Part shown: one piece after another, positions 1-11,218 of the stretch
How the letters are laid out: every line of letters begins with the position of its first letter
Position numbering within the stretch: the stretch's first letter is position 1
Source: Klebsormidium nitens
Lineage: Eukaryota > Streptophyta > Klebsormidiophyceae > Klebsormidiales > Klebsormidiaceae
NCBI GenBank assembly: GCA_000708835.1
Contig: DF237564.1
Coordinates: 1-51,209 of the forward strand
Direction of reading: 5' to 3'
DNA: 51,209 nt
Notes under the pieces: model-generated
Told to the model about the DNA's origin: nothing
What the model saw: only the letters and a program-made list of their open reading frames with translations
Database searches by the model: none
Position numbers and translations under genes: made by a program

Positions 1-692
1 CTGGTTTGCGGACTCGCCGCCCGTTTTGCCCCAGTCCCCTAGGGGTGGCGTACCTGCATTCCTCTATGGCACAAGCTTCCTAAATAACGTCAAAGTGCCG
101 GATGTTCAACCTTTAGCGCGCAGAAACCGTCCGATCTGGCAGTACAATTTTCCACCAATTCCCGGCCGCGCATTTTATGCCCACGATCAGTTGGTGCCTC
201 CGGGAAACGCTAGAACATGTTGTACATGTAACATTGGGCAGCCGGGGCCCGGAAGTCGTTTCCAGAAATGCTCCTAGAGTCCAGGTGCTTCCAGAGGATG
301 CTAGAAAGTGGGTGCGTGACCGTCCATGAATCATGATGATGGACGGTTTCATCATGTCACTGCTGATGAGAAAGCTGGCCACGTGGATTCTATCGGACGG
401 CATCCGTAGATCCTTAGCCATGCCTACAACATCCACACCGTTTATCGTAATCACTCTTGACTCATCAACGGTGCACAGCTACCGGGTGATGGCGGAATAG
501 CGAACCAGGTTCCCAAGCCGGAAGCTAGGTAGGTATAGAGAGCACTCCTTTCCTTTTCGGAAGCTCACTTCAACCAAGAAGTTTTGTTCGCACAGCTCCA
601 TCCCGGCTCACAGGAACGGGATCAGCGCTTCTCTTCGTCCAAAGCGGCTCACCAGGAACGCTTCGTGTTCTTTGTTCATTGCAATAACCAAA
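1..692. other. Upstream flank of NBR1, no gene seen
   Basis: No reading frame here resembles a known protein. The two short open frames (26-277 and 113-454) have no recognisable domain and no splice context. The stretch next to 693 probably holds the NBR1 promoter and 5' UTR, but I see no clear TATA element or other diagnostic motif. Confidence 0.5.
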
Positions 693-3600
693 ATGGCGTC
701 TGTTGTGAAGGTGAGGTTCGGTCCCCCTTGAAATTATGAATTGTAGGATGTTCGAGACTTTTCTACAGGAGACTCATATGTTTCACATGCTAAGCCTAGA
801 CGGAGTGCTGTCTTGTTGTAGTTGTTCAATGGCTTGGTGCACTAGCACGTAGTTCAATGGCTTGGTACACATAACACGGACGCTCCCTTGCGCCTTTCAT
901 CTAGTTCTTACCTGTGATAGAAGAATTGAACTCATGTACAGTAGTGCACGCGTATCTTTGCTCTTCTGATGGTCAATATGAGTGAAAGAGACAGTCGAAG
1001 CCTGACATAAAAGTCAAGTGGTTAGGAACATGTGGAACAGGGAAAGGGGTTCAAGCAACATCTGAGCTCACTTGTAACATGGGGTTTGTTCAACAATGTT
1101 TTCATTTCCTTTCTCCCAGGTGTCGTTCAAGGGCATCATGAAACGTTTGACTTACGGGACGGAGGAGGCTAACTTTGATAGATTGGTGAAGACTTTGAAG
1201 GAGTCATTCTCAATCGCTGAGGGGGCGAAGCTGAGGATCTTGTACACTGACTCGGATGGGGACAAGGTGGGGTCAGCAGCTGTGCTCTATAATCTTTATA
1301 TGCATGTTAGCAGTCTCCTATCGTTGATTTTTGGCTTACATCGGGGGACAGAGCCTTGTGCTTGGGGGGCACATGTATTGTGAAAAAGCATGGGTTAGAG
1401 CTTTTTGATCTCCCTTGGTTCAGACACTCGTTCAGACATTCAAAGCTTTGATGTAAGAGTTGTTAGCAGTCCGAAATTGTGAGAGCTGGTCCCATCTTTG
1501 TCTTTTCTATGTCTTCTAAATGGTTCTTTGCTTTAGTATAGGTTCTATGTCTTCTAAATTGTTCTTTGCTTCAGTATAGGTTGCAGAGTGACGATCTGCA
1601 TGATGAGTAGTAATCCTGTAATCTTCTTTTGAATCAAGTTTCAATTAGGTGTTACCAATTCTTCGTGGTCTTGTTAGTCCAACCTCGTCAGTATTTGCCA
1701 CCCTTGTGTTGTGCCTCCTTCTTTATTCTTTCCTGTCTTGGAGGTATAGGGATAGGGCAATTCTGCCTTCTGGTATACAGTTTCTTGTCAAATTCATCCT
1801 AGTGATCTTTATTCCAGTTGCAATGCTCACTGTGGTTTTATTATGGTGTTCTTCATTCCAGGTCCTCCTCTCCGACAATGAGGATCTCAAAGACGCCCTC
1901 AAGAACCAGAAGCTCAACCCGCTGTACCTTGAGGTGACCATCATCAAAGAGGCGAAGTCTGAGGCGAAGTCTGAGGCTAAGACTGCTGCAGGGGGTCCGG
2001 CACTGGACCCCCTTGCCGCGCTGTTCGGCAACATGAACAACTGGACCAACGGCGAGGGGAAGGAGCGCTTCAACAAGTTTGCGTCCAGCTTCAAGCAGGG
2101 CCAGGACGTCTTTGAGAGCATTCTGAAGGACATCAACCCTTCGACTGCGGCTGGCAGTTCTGACCTGATGGAGAAGATCCTCGCTGGAGTCTCGGCTGCA
2201 GCGGCTGCAGCCACTGACGCTGCGAGCGCTGCGTCTTCTAGCAAGTCGCAGGAGGAGGGCCCCAAGGAGGCCGCCAAGCCTGAGAAGGCTGAGAAGAAGG
2301 CTGAGAAGAAGGCTGACAAGGAGCCTGAAAAGATGGCTGAGAAGGAGCCTGAGAAGGAGACTGAGAAGGAGCCTGAGAAGGAGACTGAGAAGAAGACTGA
2401 GAAGGAGGACTCTGAAGAGAAGGCGAATGAGTCTGTCCACCCCGGAGTGCAGTGCGACGTCTGCAGCATGATTCCGATCAAGGGGACACGCTACAAATCA
2501 CTGGATCAGCACGACTACGACCTGTGCCAGGCCTGCATGGACGCCTACCCTAACAAGACTGAGCAGTTCACCAGGATTGAGCACCCGCTGTACCGCCCTC
2601 GTGGCTTCGGCCCTGGGTTCAGGGGGGGGAGGGGGGTGAGTAATCAGTGTTTCTGTTCAGAGTCTTATGATAGACAGGATATTCTTGTTGCATAGGGTTC
2701 GATTTTCAAAGTCTTTCTTTGTTTAGGTTTTGAAGAACTTTTTGGTTTTGAAGAAGTTTTTGTTGAACCTTCTGATGTCATGAGATTGGTTGCTTCCCCT
2801 TTCATTGAATAAAAGGAGACATAAGTGCACCAGGACTTACACTTTTGCTATAAGTGGTACTCAAGCAAAACGGAGTTTTGTTCAAGCAGTTTGTGTGTGC
2901 AATGTCAGGGTCACTTTAGTACCTTAAGCATCTCTTGTCAAAATTTCAATGCCATGTCAGGATTACTTGCTTCTTTCTTAGAACACAATCTTGCTCTGAA
3001 GAGCAAGAGTTGCCAAGTTGCCTGCACCTACTTGCACATGATCACACAGGGAAGCTGACTTTTGTCTCTTTCTTTCATTCTGCCTGAGCTTGCTTTCTGG
3101 TAAAGTGACATTCACAATGGGGCATTCAGACTGTCAAGTATCATTGACATTGAGGCAGTTACTTACCTGAGTGGAAAGATTCTCTAATCCAAGTACTATG
3201 TCCTTTCTGACCAGCAGTCCACCTACTTCATGTATTTTATCTAATCAAACTTACATCTCTCTCCAAACACAGGGCCCTCGCTGCATGCCTCCCGGCCTCC
3301 AGTTCGGCGGCCGCCCCTTCATGTGTGGCAACGCCAACCCCAGCAATCGCTGGGGAGGCGGCCGTCACTGGGGTCCCCCCAGCACTGCAGAGGCAAAGCC
3401 TGACGCGCGCTTCGTCAAGGACGTGACCATCTACGACGGCACCGAGATGGTGCCGGGAACGCCGTTCACCAAGATCTGGCGCTTCCGCAACGTCGGCACC
3501 ACCGCCTGGCCGCAGGGGACCCGCATCATCAAGGTCGGGGGCGACAGCCTGGCGGAGCAGGAGACGTTTGAGCTGCAGGTAAGAATTGAAATTTGCTGCA

Positions 3601-6202
3601 ATCGTGTGTGAGGATTGTCCTGTCAGCAGGGGTGATGGCTGGGAGTTTTCGTCCTTGTTGCTCCTGTTTCTCTCTGCTTTGTGCTGTCTGCCGGAAACCC
3701 ATCAGAAGAAACAGTGTGACTGGCTTCTTTTTAAGTAACAGCTATTAGTTTCGAGTACTAGCAAATGGTGCATATGGCTTCCATTGTTATCTAGAGAGCG
3801 TTTTGACAGGTTTCTCAAGCCCTCTTTTGGTCAAAAGTCCTGTGGCTTTCACTTGGAAGATCTGGGCAGTTCTGGGCAGTTTCACTGAGAGCAAGTTCTG
3901 AAGCAAAAATTTCCTTGTCCGCTACAGATCAGCGAGAACGGCCTTGCACCTGGAGAGGAGGTCGACGTGGCGGCCAACCTGAAGGCCCCTGAGAAGCCCG
4001 GGCGCTATGTGACTCACTTCCGCCTGGCGACTCCCCAGGGCGTCAGATTCGGCCACCGCATGTGGGCCCTCATCCATGTAAGCAACGATATCTGTTTGTA
4101 TGGCAGTTCAGCACCTGAGTTATTCAGGCCCTTATTTGGTGATCTCACTTGTGATTTGATGATTTGAAATTGGATGATTCGCATTTTTGGAGTACAGATC
4201 GATCTGTGCGCAGATCCTCGTTAAGAGGGACGGCGCATGGTACTTGCACTGCCTTGCTGAGACTTAAGATGGTTTAGGCAATACCATTTGTCTCAATTGT
4301 TTTGTGTATCAAAAATGTACTTCGCACGTCTTGGAAAAGAAAGAAAGGACATATCAGCGCTTACTTATCTTCCCTGATTCCTCGTTCCAGGTTCTGGACA
4401 AGGACGAGGAGTCCCCTCTGGTGGCCGACTCCAAGGCTGAGGACGTCACGCCCTCTGCTCCCGCCGTTCCGGCCCCCGAGAAGGAGCCTGTCAAGGAGAC
4501 TTCCGATGACGTCAAGGTGATCCCCGTAGAGGGCGCTGACGTCACGCCTGAGGAGACTGCAGTGGTCGTCACCCCGGAGAGCCCCACCTCGGAGCCCACC
4601 AACCTGGGGGACGACGGCTTCATGAAGGTCGAGCAGTCCGACACCAAGAGGTGAGGGAGCGAGCGTGCCTTCTACATCTGGTTGTGAATCTGGTTTGGTA
4701 GGTTGCATGTATCTGGTTGTTAATCTGGTATGTTAGGTTGCATGTATAAAACTTACTTTCGGTAGTAATATGCAAGACTGTGGAAAAGCTTGACCAGGTA
4801 TTCGTCTTGGTCAAGCTATGGGTTGCAGGAAGCGTCTGACTCGATGTTTTGAGAGTTGGTGCGTGAAGATGGCCTCGACGTGTCGGTCCAATTGTGGGAA
4901 CATTCCAACCGCGGAGGTTTTCAAACACACAATCACCTGAAGTTTTTTGAGTAGCCTGGCTGTAGGTGACTCCCTCATTGGCTCGTTCGAGGGCGTTAGT
5001 TTGGTCACGAGGCTCTTGACAATCACTCCATGATAACGCCGCTTCGTTCACTTTTCAAGCTCGTGACGCTCACGACTATCCTCTGCTCCTCGTTTCGCCG
5101 CAGCCCTGAAGACTCGTCTCCGGAGGAGACCGTCATCCAGGCCCCCGCGCCCACTCCTCCCGCGGTAGACGCCCCCAAGACCGCCGACACCGCCTCCCCC
5201 GAGAAGGCCCTGTCGGCCGCCGAGGACGCCTCTGCGGAGCAGGTGGTGCCCGAGAGCGTGGTCGCGAACAAGGCCCCCGAGGGCGAGCTGTACAAGGAGC
5301 AGCTAGCCAAGCTCGCGGAGCTGGGCTTCGGCGACGGCGCGCAGAACGTGGCGCTGCTGGAGAAGTACGGCGGGGACCTGCCTAAGACCATCAACGATCT
5401 GGTGACGGTCAACGAGTGGGATCCGATGCTGCAGGAGCTCGAGGAGATGGTGAGCGCGGCTTCTGATTCTTCTTTTCTGTTAGTCTTAGGTTTCCTTGGT
5501 GTTAGTTTTAGGTTTCCTTGGTGTTCGAGAGTTTTTGTGAGTGTTAGGACTCCCACTGTTCGACAGAGTTAAGATTCAGAGATTGTGCAAGTGATCGGCC
5601 ACCAGAGATGTGGGAAATCCAGGACATGTAGGGATGTGCACGGCACTGTTTTAGGCAGGTAGCAATTTGTGGTGCTCAATATTGAATGTGGGTTGCATAA
5701 TATACTTTTCAGCGAAGATTGAGCGTTCGGCAAGTTTGACAGTACGGCTGATTGTTCTGCTCGCGCAAGATCCTCCATTGGCCGTGCAAGATCCTCCATT
5801 GGCTGGCATCCTAAGCGAGCAGAGAATCCTGCTGCAGGGTTTTTTCTCTGACAAAGGCATTGCATCTTTGCTGCAGGGTTTCTACGACAAGGAGCTGAAC
5901 CGCAGCCTCATCTACAAGAATAACGGACGTCTTCAGCGTGTCGTCAAGGTAAGGAGTTTTCTCTATGGATGGGTGTGGGCTTGTGACCGAATGCTCTACA
6001 AAGCAGGCCGCAAAGCAGGTGCAAAGTGCTTTTTTTTTGTGCAAGCTGGAGAAGACATTGTCTGATGTCCATACGAAACCTCATCGTGGGTGCTAACAGC
6101 TTGTCTTATTCGAAGCTGACTTGCAGCACAGGAACTGATGAGTCTTTTCCTCTGTGTCGACAGGATCTGGTGCAGATCTACAAGGCCGGGCCTAGTGCTT
6201 AA
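693..6202 (+). CDS. NBR1: NBR1 selective autophagy cargo receptor
   Basis: Exons joined in phase: 693-710, 1120-1266, 1862-2635, 3273-3578, 3928-4077, 4391-4650, 5104-5449, 5877-5948, 6164-6202; 703 aa, almost the length of Arabidopsis NBR1. Domain order seen: PB1 (about residues 1-82; basic VVKVSFKG start and acidic TDSDGDKVLLSDNEDL loop split by intron 2); a Lys/Glu-rich linker; ZZ zinc finger (about 248-293; CDVC and CQAC pairs); FW four-tryptophan NBR1 domain (about 357-465; KIWRF, TTAWPQGT, HRMWALIHV); UBA1 (about 612-650); an LIR of the form WDPM at about 657-660; then UBA2 starting GFYDKELN. UBA1-LIR-UBA2 is the plant NBR1 order. By family knowledge it self-polymerises through PB1, binds ubiquitin through the C-terminal UBA and docks to ATG8 through the LIR, delivering aggregates to the vacuole. 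An alternative in-frame acceptor lies 39 nt before exon 8. The intron 2 junction is set by PB1 continuity. Confidence 0.95.
2275..2415 (+). repeat. Coding minisatellite encoding Lys/Glu-rich linker of NBR1
   Basis: Near-tandem units built from gagaag followed by gct, gag, cct or act encode a run of EKAEKKAEKK and EPEKETEK type sequence between PB1 and the ZZ finger. It is a charged disordered linker in frame with NBR1. Its reverse complement is open on the other strand, which explains the long antisense frames at 1723-2481 and 1853-2440. Confidence 0.8.
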
Positions 6203-6339
6203 TTAGGCAGGGCTCAAAGGTGGTGTGCAAGTGGATGTAGTGTGGGCTTCGTAACCATGGAGACGTGGCGTGGAATAAGCAGTTGTGGCTTCAGAAGACT
6301 AGACAGCGGTAGTGACCAGACGTCAGATTCTGGAAAATC

Positions 6340-6570
6340 GTTGGACCTTGCATCAGACCTCGGAGCGGGTTCATCGACCTGTGTCATGACCTGTGGGATT
6401 GTCGGCATCAGATCAGACCTCAGAGCAGGTTGATAACCTGTGAAGATCGGACCTTGGATTAGACCTCGGATCAGACCTCAGAATTGGTCGTTCCTGTACG
6501 AATCATCAGACCTCGGAAGACCTTAGAACAGGTCGTTCCTGTACGAATCATCAGATCTCGGATCAGACTC
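6340..6570. repeat. Degenerate CAGACCTCGG repeat
   Basis: Several copies of the core atcagacctcgg or its variants occur, including two near-identical longer units containing gtcgttcctgtacgaatcat (about 6487 and 6531). It lies just past the NBR1 stop, probably within the 3' UTR. Confidence 0.6.
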
Positions 6571-6848
6571 TGGAGATGCTGGTCCCTGCCTTGATTGAAA
6601 TTGTTTACAAATGTAACACTGGGCATTTCAATGGTCTTCCAGTCCACAATTTCGAATGTTGTGAGGTCATGGTCCACTCGACACTAGATTGATCGATCTT
6701 GAATTCCTTTCTGGCGTGCTTATGTGAAATAATCAAACACATACGGAGTATTGAAATTATAGTCAGTCGCCGGCAGATGCAAAGGCTATGCAAGCCGCTG
6801 GCCAGTGCATACCGGATCTGAACGAGTATTTGAAATTGGTGATTCGAT

Positions 6849-6884
6849 ATCATGACATAAGCCTTGAGCTGCTTATGTCATGAT
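6849..6884. repeat. Perfect 14-bp inverted repeat (hairpin)
   Basis: atcatgacataagc at 6849-6862 is the exact reverse complement of gcttatgtcatgat at 6871-6884, with an 8-nt loop. It sits in the convergent spacer. It could form a stem-loop in an NBR1 read-through transcript, but there is no T-tract. Confidence 0.7.
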
Positions 6885-7819
6885 GATACCCGCACTGTTG
6901 AGTGCAAGTGCATGCTGAATGCATGCATGCAGTTATCATTAACCGATCGATTCAGTGCTTGTGATCGGATCCATTTCACACGTCTGTGCATGTGCGATCT
7001 AAGCTAAGTTTGTCTTGCGTCCCGAATAATGAAAATCGACAACGGCTGTCACAGATATGTGCATATATATGTTTTGAATGCCGCCGGCGCTGCATGGTGC
7101 ACAACAAGTGTAGATCAGCTAGTATATACCGGTATTTTCTTTGTGACTTTCACATGCCCAACTTAGTAGGCGGCTAGAGATCGGCTATATACTAGGATCG
7201 GACTTGTGACACACTCATGCCGGTATAGTGCATGCATAATCTGTGCCAGCAAGCCTTGATGCGGATATTGCAATTAATGGTACACTTGACAGGGATATGC
7301 GCGCGATGATGCACCGACTGAAGCACACATGTACATCTTATACGCGATGCGCTGAGGTATCATAATTGCACACATACTGCATGATACAGGCTGCATGTAG
7401 TGTGGAGGCCACCAGGAAGCTGACGGGGCGCAATGTGGCGGTAGAATTCGGAAACAGGTGAGGGGCATGCCTCATTGTGGACCTCAGTGTTTCCCTTGGA
7501 GAGTGCAACTCAACTAGGCAGCCTAGCGTGTCCGGTTGTATATTCAACTGCAATTGGGTCAATTGTGGCACTCGACCATCCGTCACGGTACCAGCCCATG
7601 GCGGCCAGGTATTCTACGTGTTGAATTACGCTGCATGGATGATGCACTGTGGTTACGCATCTCTGAGTGGCATCCAGTCAAACCATCTGTCATTCCTGCG
7701 CTCGTGTCTAATTTATACTACTCGTGATGCACTTTCATGGTGTAGAAGGGCAATGCTTTCATTAACAGAAATACGATGGCCCCTCCTTGCAGAAGTGACA
7801 GGAAAAATGGTCATCATGG

Positions 7820-10319
7820 TCACCGGATGCGAAACATGGCTTTTCTGACCTTCAACACATGTCTGCACGTTAAGGAGAGCCGTGGGCCCAACCTAGGCAC
7901 AGTTTGAGGTAAGCTTTCGCCACCCAAAGACGGAAGAAAGCTTCTTTGCTCCACATCCAGGAATCCTGGAATTTCTAGCGCAGGCAGATTCACTACCTGC
8001 GGTGACAAGAATAGCAGGTTCATTGAAGCAGGCAGATTTTCCGTCGTAATATGAATCGCGCTTGGGGCATAAAGCCACTTCCCCTCACACAACGTTAAGC
8101 AGCGTAAAATCTGTCAACCATGAATGCAAACTGAACGAGACAACCGGCCTATAACATTCACGCCACAAAATCTTGACTAGACAGTCCAGATTCAAGTATC
8201 GAAACTCACCGTTCAAGACGAACACTTCCACGCTCTTTGCAGCGGATCAGAGCAAGGCGGAGCTTTGAACAAGAAAGAGAAAACAGCGGAGTAGTGCTCC
8301 GTCTTAATTGCGGGCTCACCGTTTCATCGATCTCGTGTTCCATACTCTCGTCGATGCCGTGCAAATGATCTGTAAGCCAAGAAACGCTTGCGAATCAACC
8401 TTACAAATAACAGTCCTCTAGGTCAGAGAATCAATCAGGAGAGCGTCCAGTTACGTTAAGTTGCAACAAACCACAGTAATAAGCTTTTTCAAGGACGTCG
8501 AGAATGAAGGCAAGCAAAGATTTTGAGCCTCACCAGGTCAACATCGCAACAACGCATGCTTACACCCGGACGAGTCCCTCCGCTTGTGCTGCCAAGCAAT
8601 CGCTATCAGCCGGTAAGAGTCTGCACGTTTCGGTGGGCCCAAACTTACCAGTATATGCCTCGTCTTTAAAGATGAGCAGGCTCCTTGGCATCAGCACAAC
8701 CGAGCAGTGAGATGGCTTGCGGGCCCCCGTAAACCCAAGCTGGTCCTCGAACTTCGAAAACACGCTTTTCCCGCTGTCAGCAGTGCCGTTCTGCATGACG
8801 TTAGCTGTCTGTCCTGTTTCCTGACATGACGCTTGAGCTGCGGCTGAACTGTCTGAATGACCACTCAAGCCGCTGGCTTCACTCGCGAGTGCATTGGCCG
8901 CTGTGTGTTCTTGACTAGAGCTGTGAGATGGTGAATCAACCGCACTGCTGAGATTCGTTCCTGGTTCTGTAGTTGCTTGAGAGTCATCCGGATGATGAGG
9001 GGAGGAGCTTTTGCGGGGCGTAAAGCGCATGACGGCTGGCGAGCCTAGGGACAGAATTGCAACGACGGGGTAGTACATAGGGCCGTCCTGGTGTGGCTGC
9101 ACGAAAGAGCACACTTCCGTTCAGCTCGATTTGGATGTGCAAGTGTTCAGTCTACTATAGAAGAGGACACCGCTTACTCTGACACACTACAGTAAGTACA
9201 AGCGTAAAGTGTCACCTGCGATCAAATCGGTTCGCTCCCCACCATGATCAATTGTACAAGGACCAGTGACAGCGGAGAGCGTGCTTTCTGGACGGTTTTG
9301 GATACTTGAATACTTGAAACACATGCTCTGAGAACTTGAAGACAGGAAAGAGATTTGCGTGCTCACCATGATGCCCTGCCCTGGAAGGTACTCGTTGATA
9401 AGGACGTGGTTCAGGGGGGAGGGGAACATGTCGGTCTTGGCAGCGATGCCAGTCAACACACCTTCTAGCCATTTGGGAACTGCACGTGGCAGTTTATAAG
9501 GATATGGAATGATCTTCTAGTTTCTGATATGCTTAGTAGTCATCTGGCAGATCCATTGCTGACCTATGTGGTCTGTTGAGCTTACCAGTCACTCTTTCTG
9601 GAACATGGTGACGCATTGACATCAGAGTTCACCAACTGTGTCCCTGAGATCGACCCCTTGTTGCACAAAAAGCCTAGTCAGCTTTTTCAACCTGAAGAAC
9701 CTGGTGAACAGAGTGATTTGTCTATGAGGCTAAGACGGGGACAGCAAGTGACTAAAACATAATACCAGGCTCTGTCCAGTATCTAACCCACCTGGTTCTG
9801 GAATCATGCCCTTCTCATGCACCATGCCACCTGTTGCCATGGACATAAGAGAGTGAGAGTAGGTGCCAGCCAGACAGAAGGAAAGAGCTTGCAGGCTGGT
9901 TGAACAAATGGAGTCATCAAAATCACGACAGAGGACTTGCTTGAGCAGTCTTATCACGCCAGCCAAAGTTCCACAGGTTCTGGACAAAGAGGATTTCTTC
10001 CCTTACCCCAGTACTGCAACCTTCTGCCTTTCAGCTCTCTCCACTTCGTTCGTGGTGCAGCGTGGATCTGCGCAGCTCAAAAGGAGAGGGAATCCATTAG
10101 CTCTCGCAAACCTTTGAGCCCCACTCGGCAGATATTTCGTTTCCCTTCCGCTACCAGAGCAACGAGATCTTCAAACAACTAAGAACACCCAACCTGTTTT
10201 TGCCATTTGACTCAAGCAATACAGCCCACCTGATCAATCAACTTCCGTTCTTGTTCAGCAGTGACAAAGTCAGGTATGTAGTAGACTGATGGAAGTTCCC
10301 CCACTTTAAAATTCTCCAT
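7820..10319 (-). CDS. ALKBH6: ALKBH6-type AlkB homologue, Fe(II)/2-oxoglutarate dioxygenase
   Basis: Exons in transcript order: 10319-10230, 10067-10007, 9830-9792, 9479-9367, 9096-8649, 8369-8320, 7996-7820; all phases join, 325 aa. Visible landmarks: N-terminal LPSVYYIPDFVTAEQE; KWRELKGRRLQYWGG; GMVHEKGMIPEP; NHVLINEYLPGQGI; then PHQDGPMYYP carrying the iron ligands His103 and Asp105; a second iron-ligand His at about 254 in HLHGIDES; and the 2OG-binding arginine region RLSLTCR (Arg306 and Arg312). The order and spacing match ALKBH6. The family oxidatively removes alkyl groups, but the ALKBH6 substrate is poorly defined, so I do not assign one. The protein is longer than human ALKBH6 (238 aa), mainly through a Ser/Ala/Thr-rich insert at about residues 130-215 inside exon 5, plus a longer C-terminal exon. 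It is divergent from POLH. The start is the first Met before the conserved N-terminus. Confidence 0.92.
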
Positions 10320-11218
10320 GTCGTACTGGTGTGCGCAAGATGACGCATATGTATCTCAGAGAAATAAAAGTCCTGTTTTTTCACAAAAGCTTCCCCAGAG
10401 AAAAGAGGTGGTTGTGCGTGGTGGTGCCCACTGATGAAAGGGTGGTGAGCTAGGGGAGGCAATGCTGTAAGCTGGTGAAATCAAGTCAAGTAAACATCTC
10501 CTGAACACTCCACTATGTTATTTTGAATGCCTAAAAGCTCTTTCCACTCACTACCTACATTAAGCTACAATCTACTAGTACAAGCTGAAGAGGGTCCAGC
10601 CGCCAGCGTCAATCGCTTCAAAATCAGCAATGCCAATGGTGCTCTGTCTAGCTCTGTCTCTGTTGCTTTCATCTCAATTTCAGCTGTCCTCGAACAGCGG
10701 CGAATTACAAGGCCTAGAACCAGCGACTAGAATTCACACTGTACCAATGATCCAGGTTACAGCCGGGATTAAGACTTGGGCTTGCGTGTGACTTGGGCGC
10801 TCGATCGCATTTGAGATTTCAAATTCAGGTTCAGCTGCGGTTCCTGTCCAAACCTGTTCAAACTGTTGAAACAGGGAGAAGACACAGTTGACAAAGCAGC
10901 AAACTTCAAAGCATGGCGGGCCGCCCTTGGCATCAAGGCGTTCAGAAGTGGCCCGGACTTCAAGTTCAGAAGACTATTGATTGACGGCTGTAGCTCATGC
11001 AGAAGGTTACTCTTACAGAGTACAAGCAATGCGGTGCTATCGCTGTGCCGGTCGCTTGCTTGTACAAGGGGGGCCGAGCAGCTGGGTCAGTTAGTGAGTA
11101 AGTGTCTGAGAAAGTAAGGTGCGGATAGCCAGAGGTAGTGTACACATGACACGTCGCAAAAGCTAATGTTTTGAGCAACGACACCACTAGCGACGTAGAC
11201 CACAAGGTGTATTGAAAG
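10320..11218. other. Bidirectional upstream region shared by ALKBH6 and POLH
   Basis: 899 bp separate the two start codons, which face away from each other. No exon-like frame is convincing. Both promoters and 5' UTRs must lie here, unless a non-coding first exon extends into the other gene. Confidence 0.6.

Larger units (their letters stand above)
6203..7819. other. Convergent spacer between NBR1 and ALKBH6
   Basis: This holds the 3' flanks of both genes. I see no exon-like frame. It contains a degenerate repeat built on cagacctcgg and cagacctcag (about 6340-6570), a perfect 14-bp hairpin (6849-6884), and CATG- and GCATGC-rich low-complexity DNA at 6890-7480. Confidence 0.6.

Noticed and set aside
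1580-1606. Exon-like LQSDDLHDE between NBR1 exons 2 and 3, resembling the PB1 acidic loop
   Set aside because: It is followed at once by TAG, and the PB1 motif is completed perfectly by joining 1266 to 1862 (DSDGDK then VLLSDNEDL). It may be another decayed boundary copy, but similarity to the real exon is too slight to claim.
1723-2481. 252-aa antisense frame rich in Ser and Phe
   Set aside because: Shadow of the NBR1 Lys/Glu minisatellite and linker; no domain and low-complexity composition.
7477-7848. 123-aa plus-strand frame in the NBR1/ALKBH6 spacer
   Set aside because: Overlaps the last ALKBH6 exon, which is well supported; no conserved domain.
8200-8240. Extra ALKBH6 exon reading SVEVFVLN on the minus strand
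   Set aside because: Its inclusion would break phase with the last exon, whereas joining 8320 directly to 7996 gives a continuous frame ending in the conserved RLSLTCR region.
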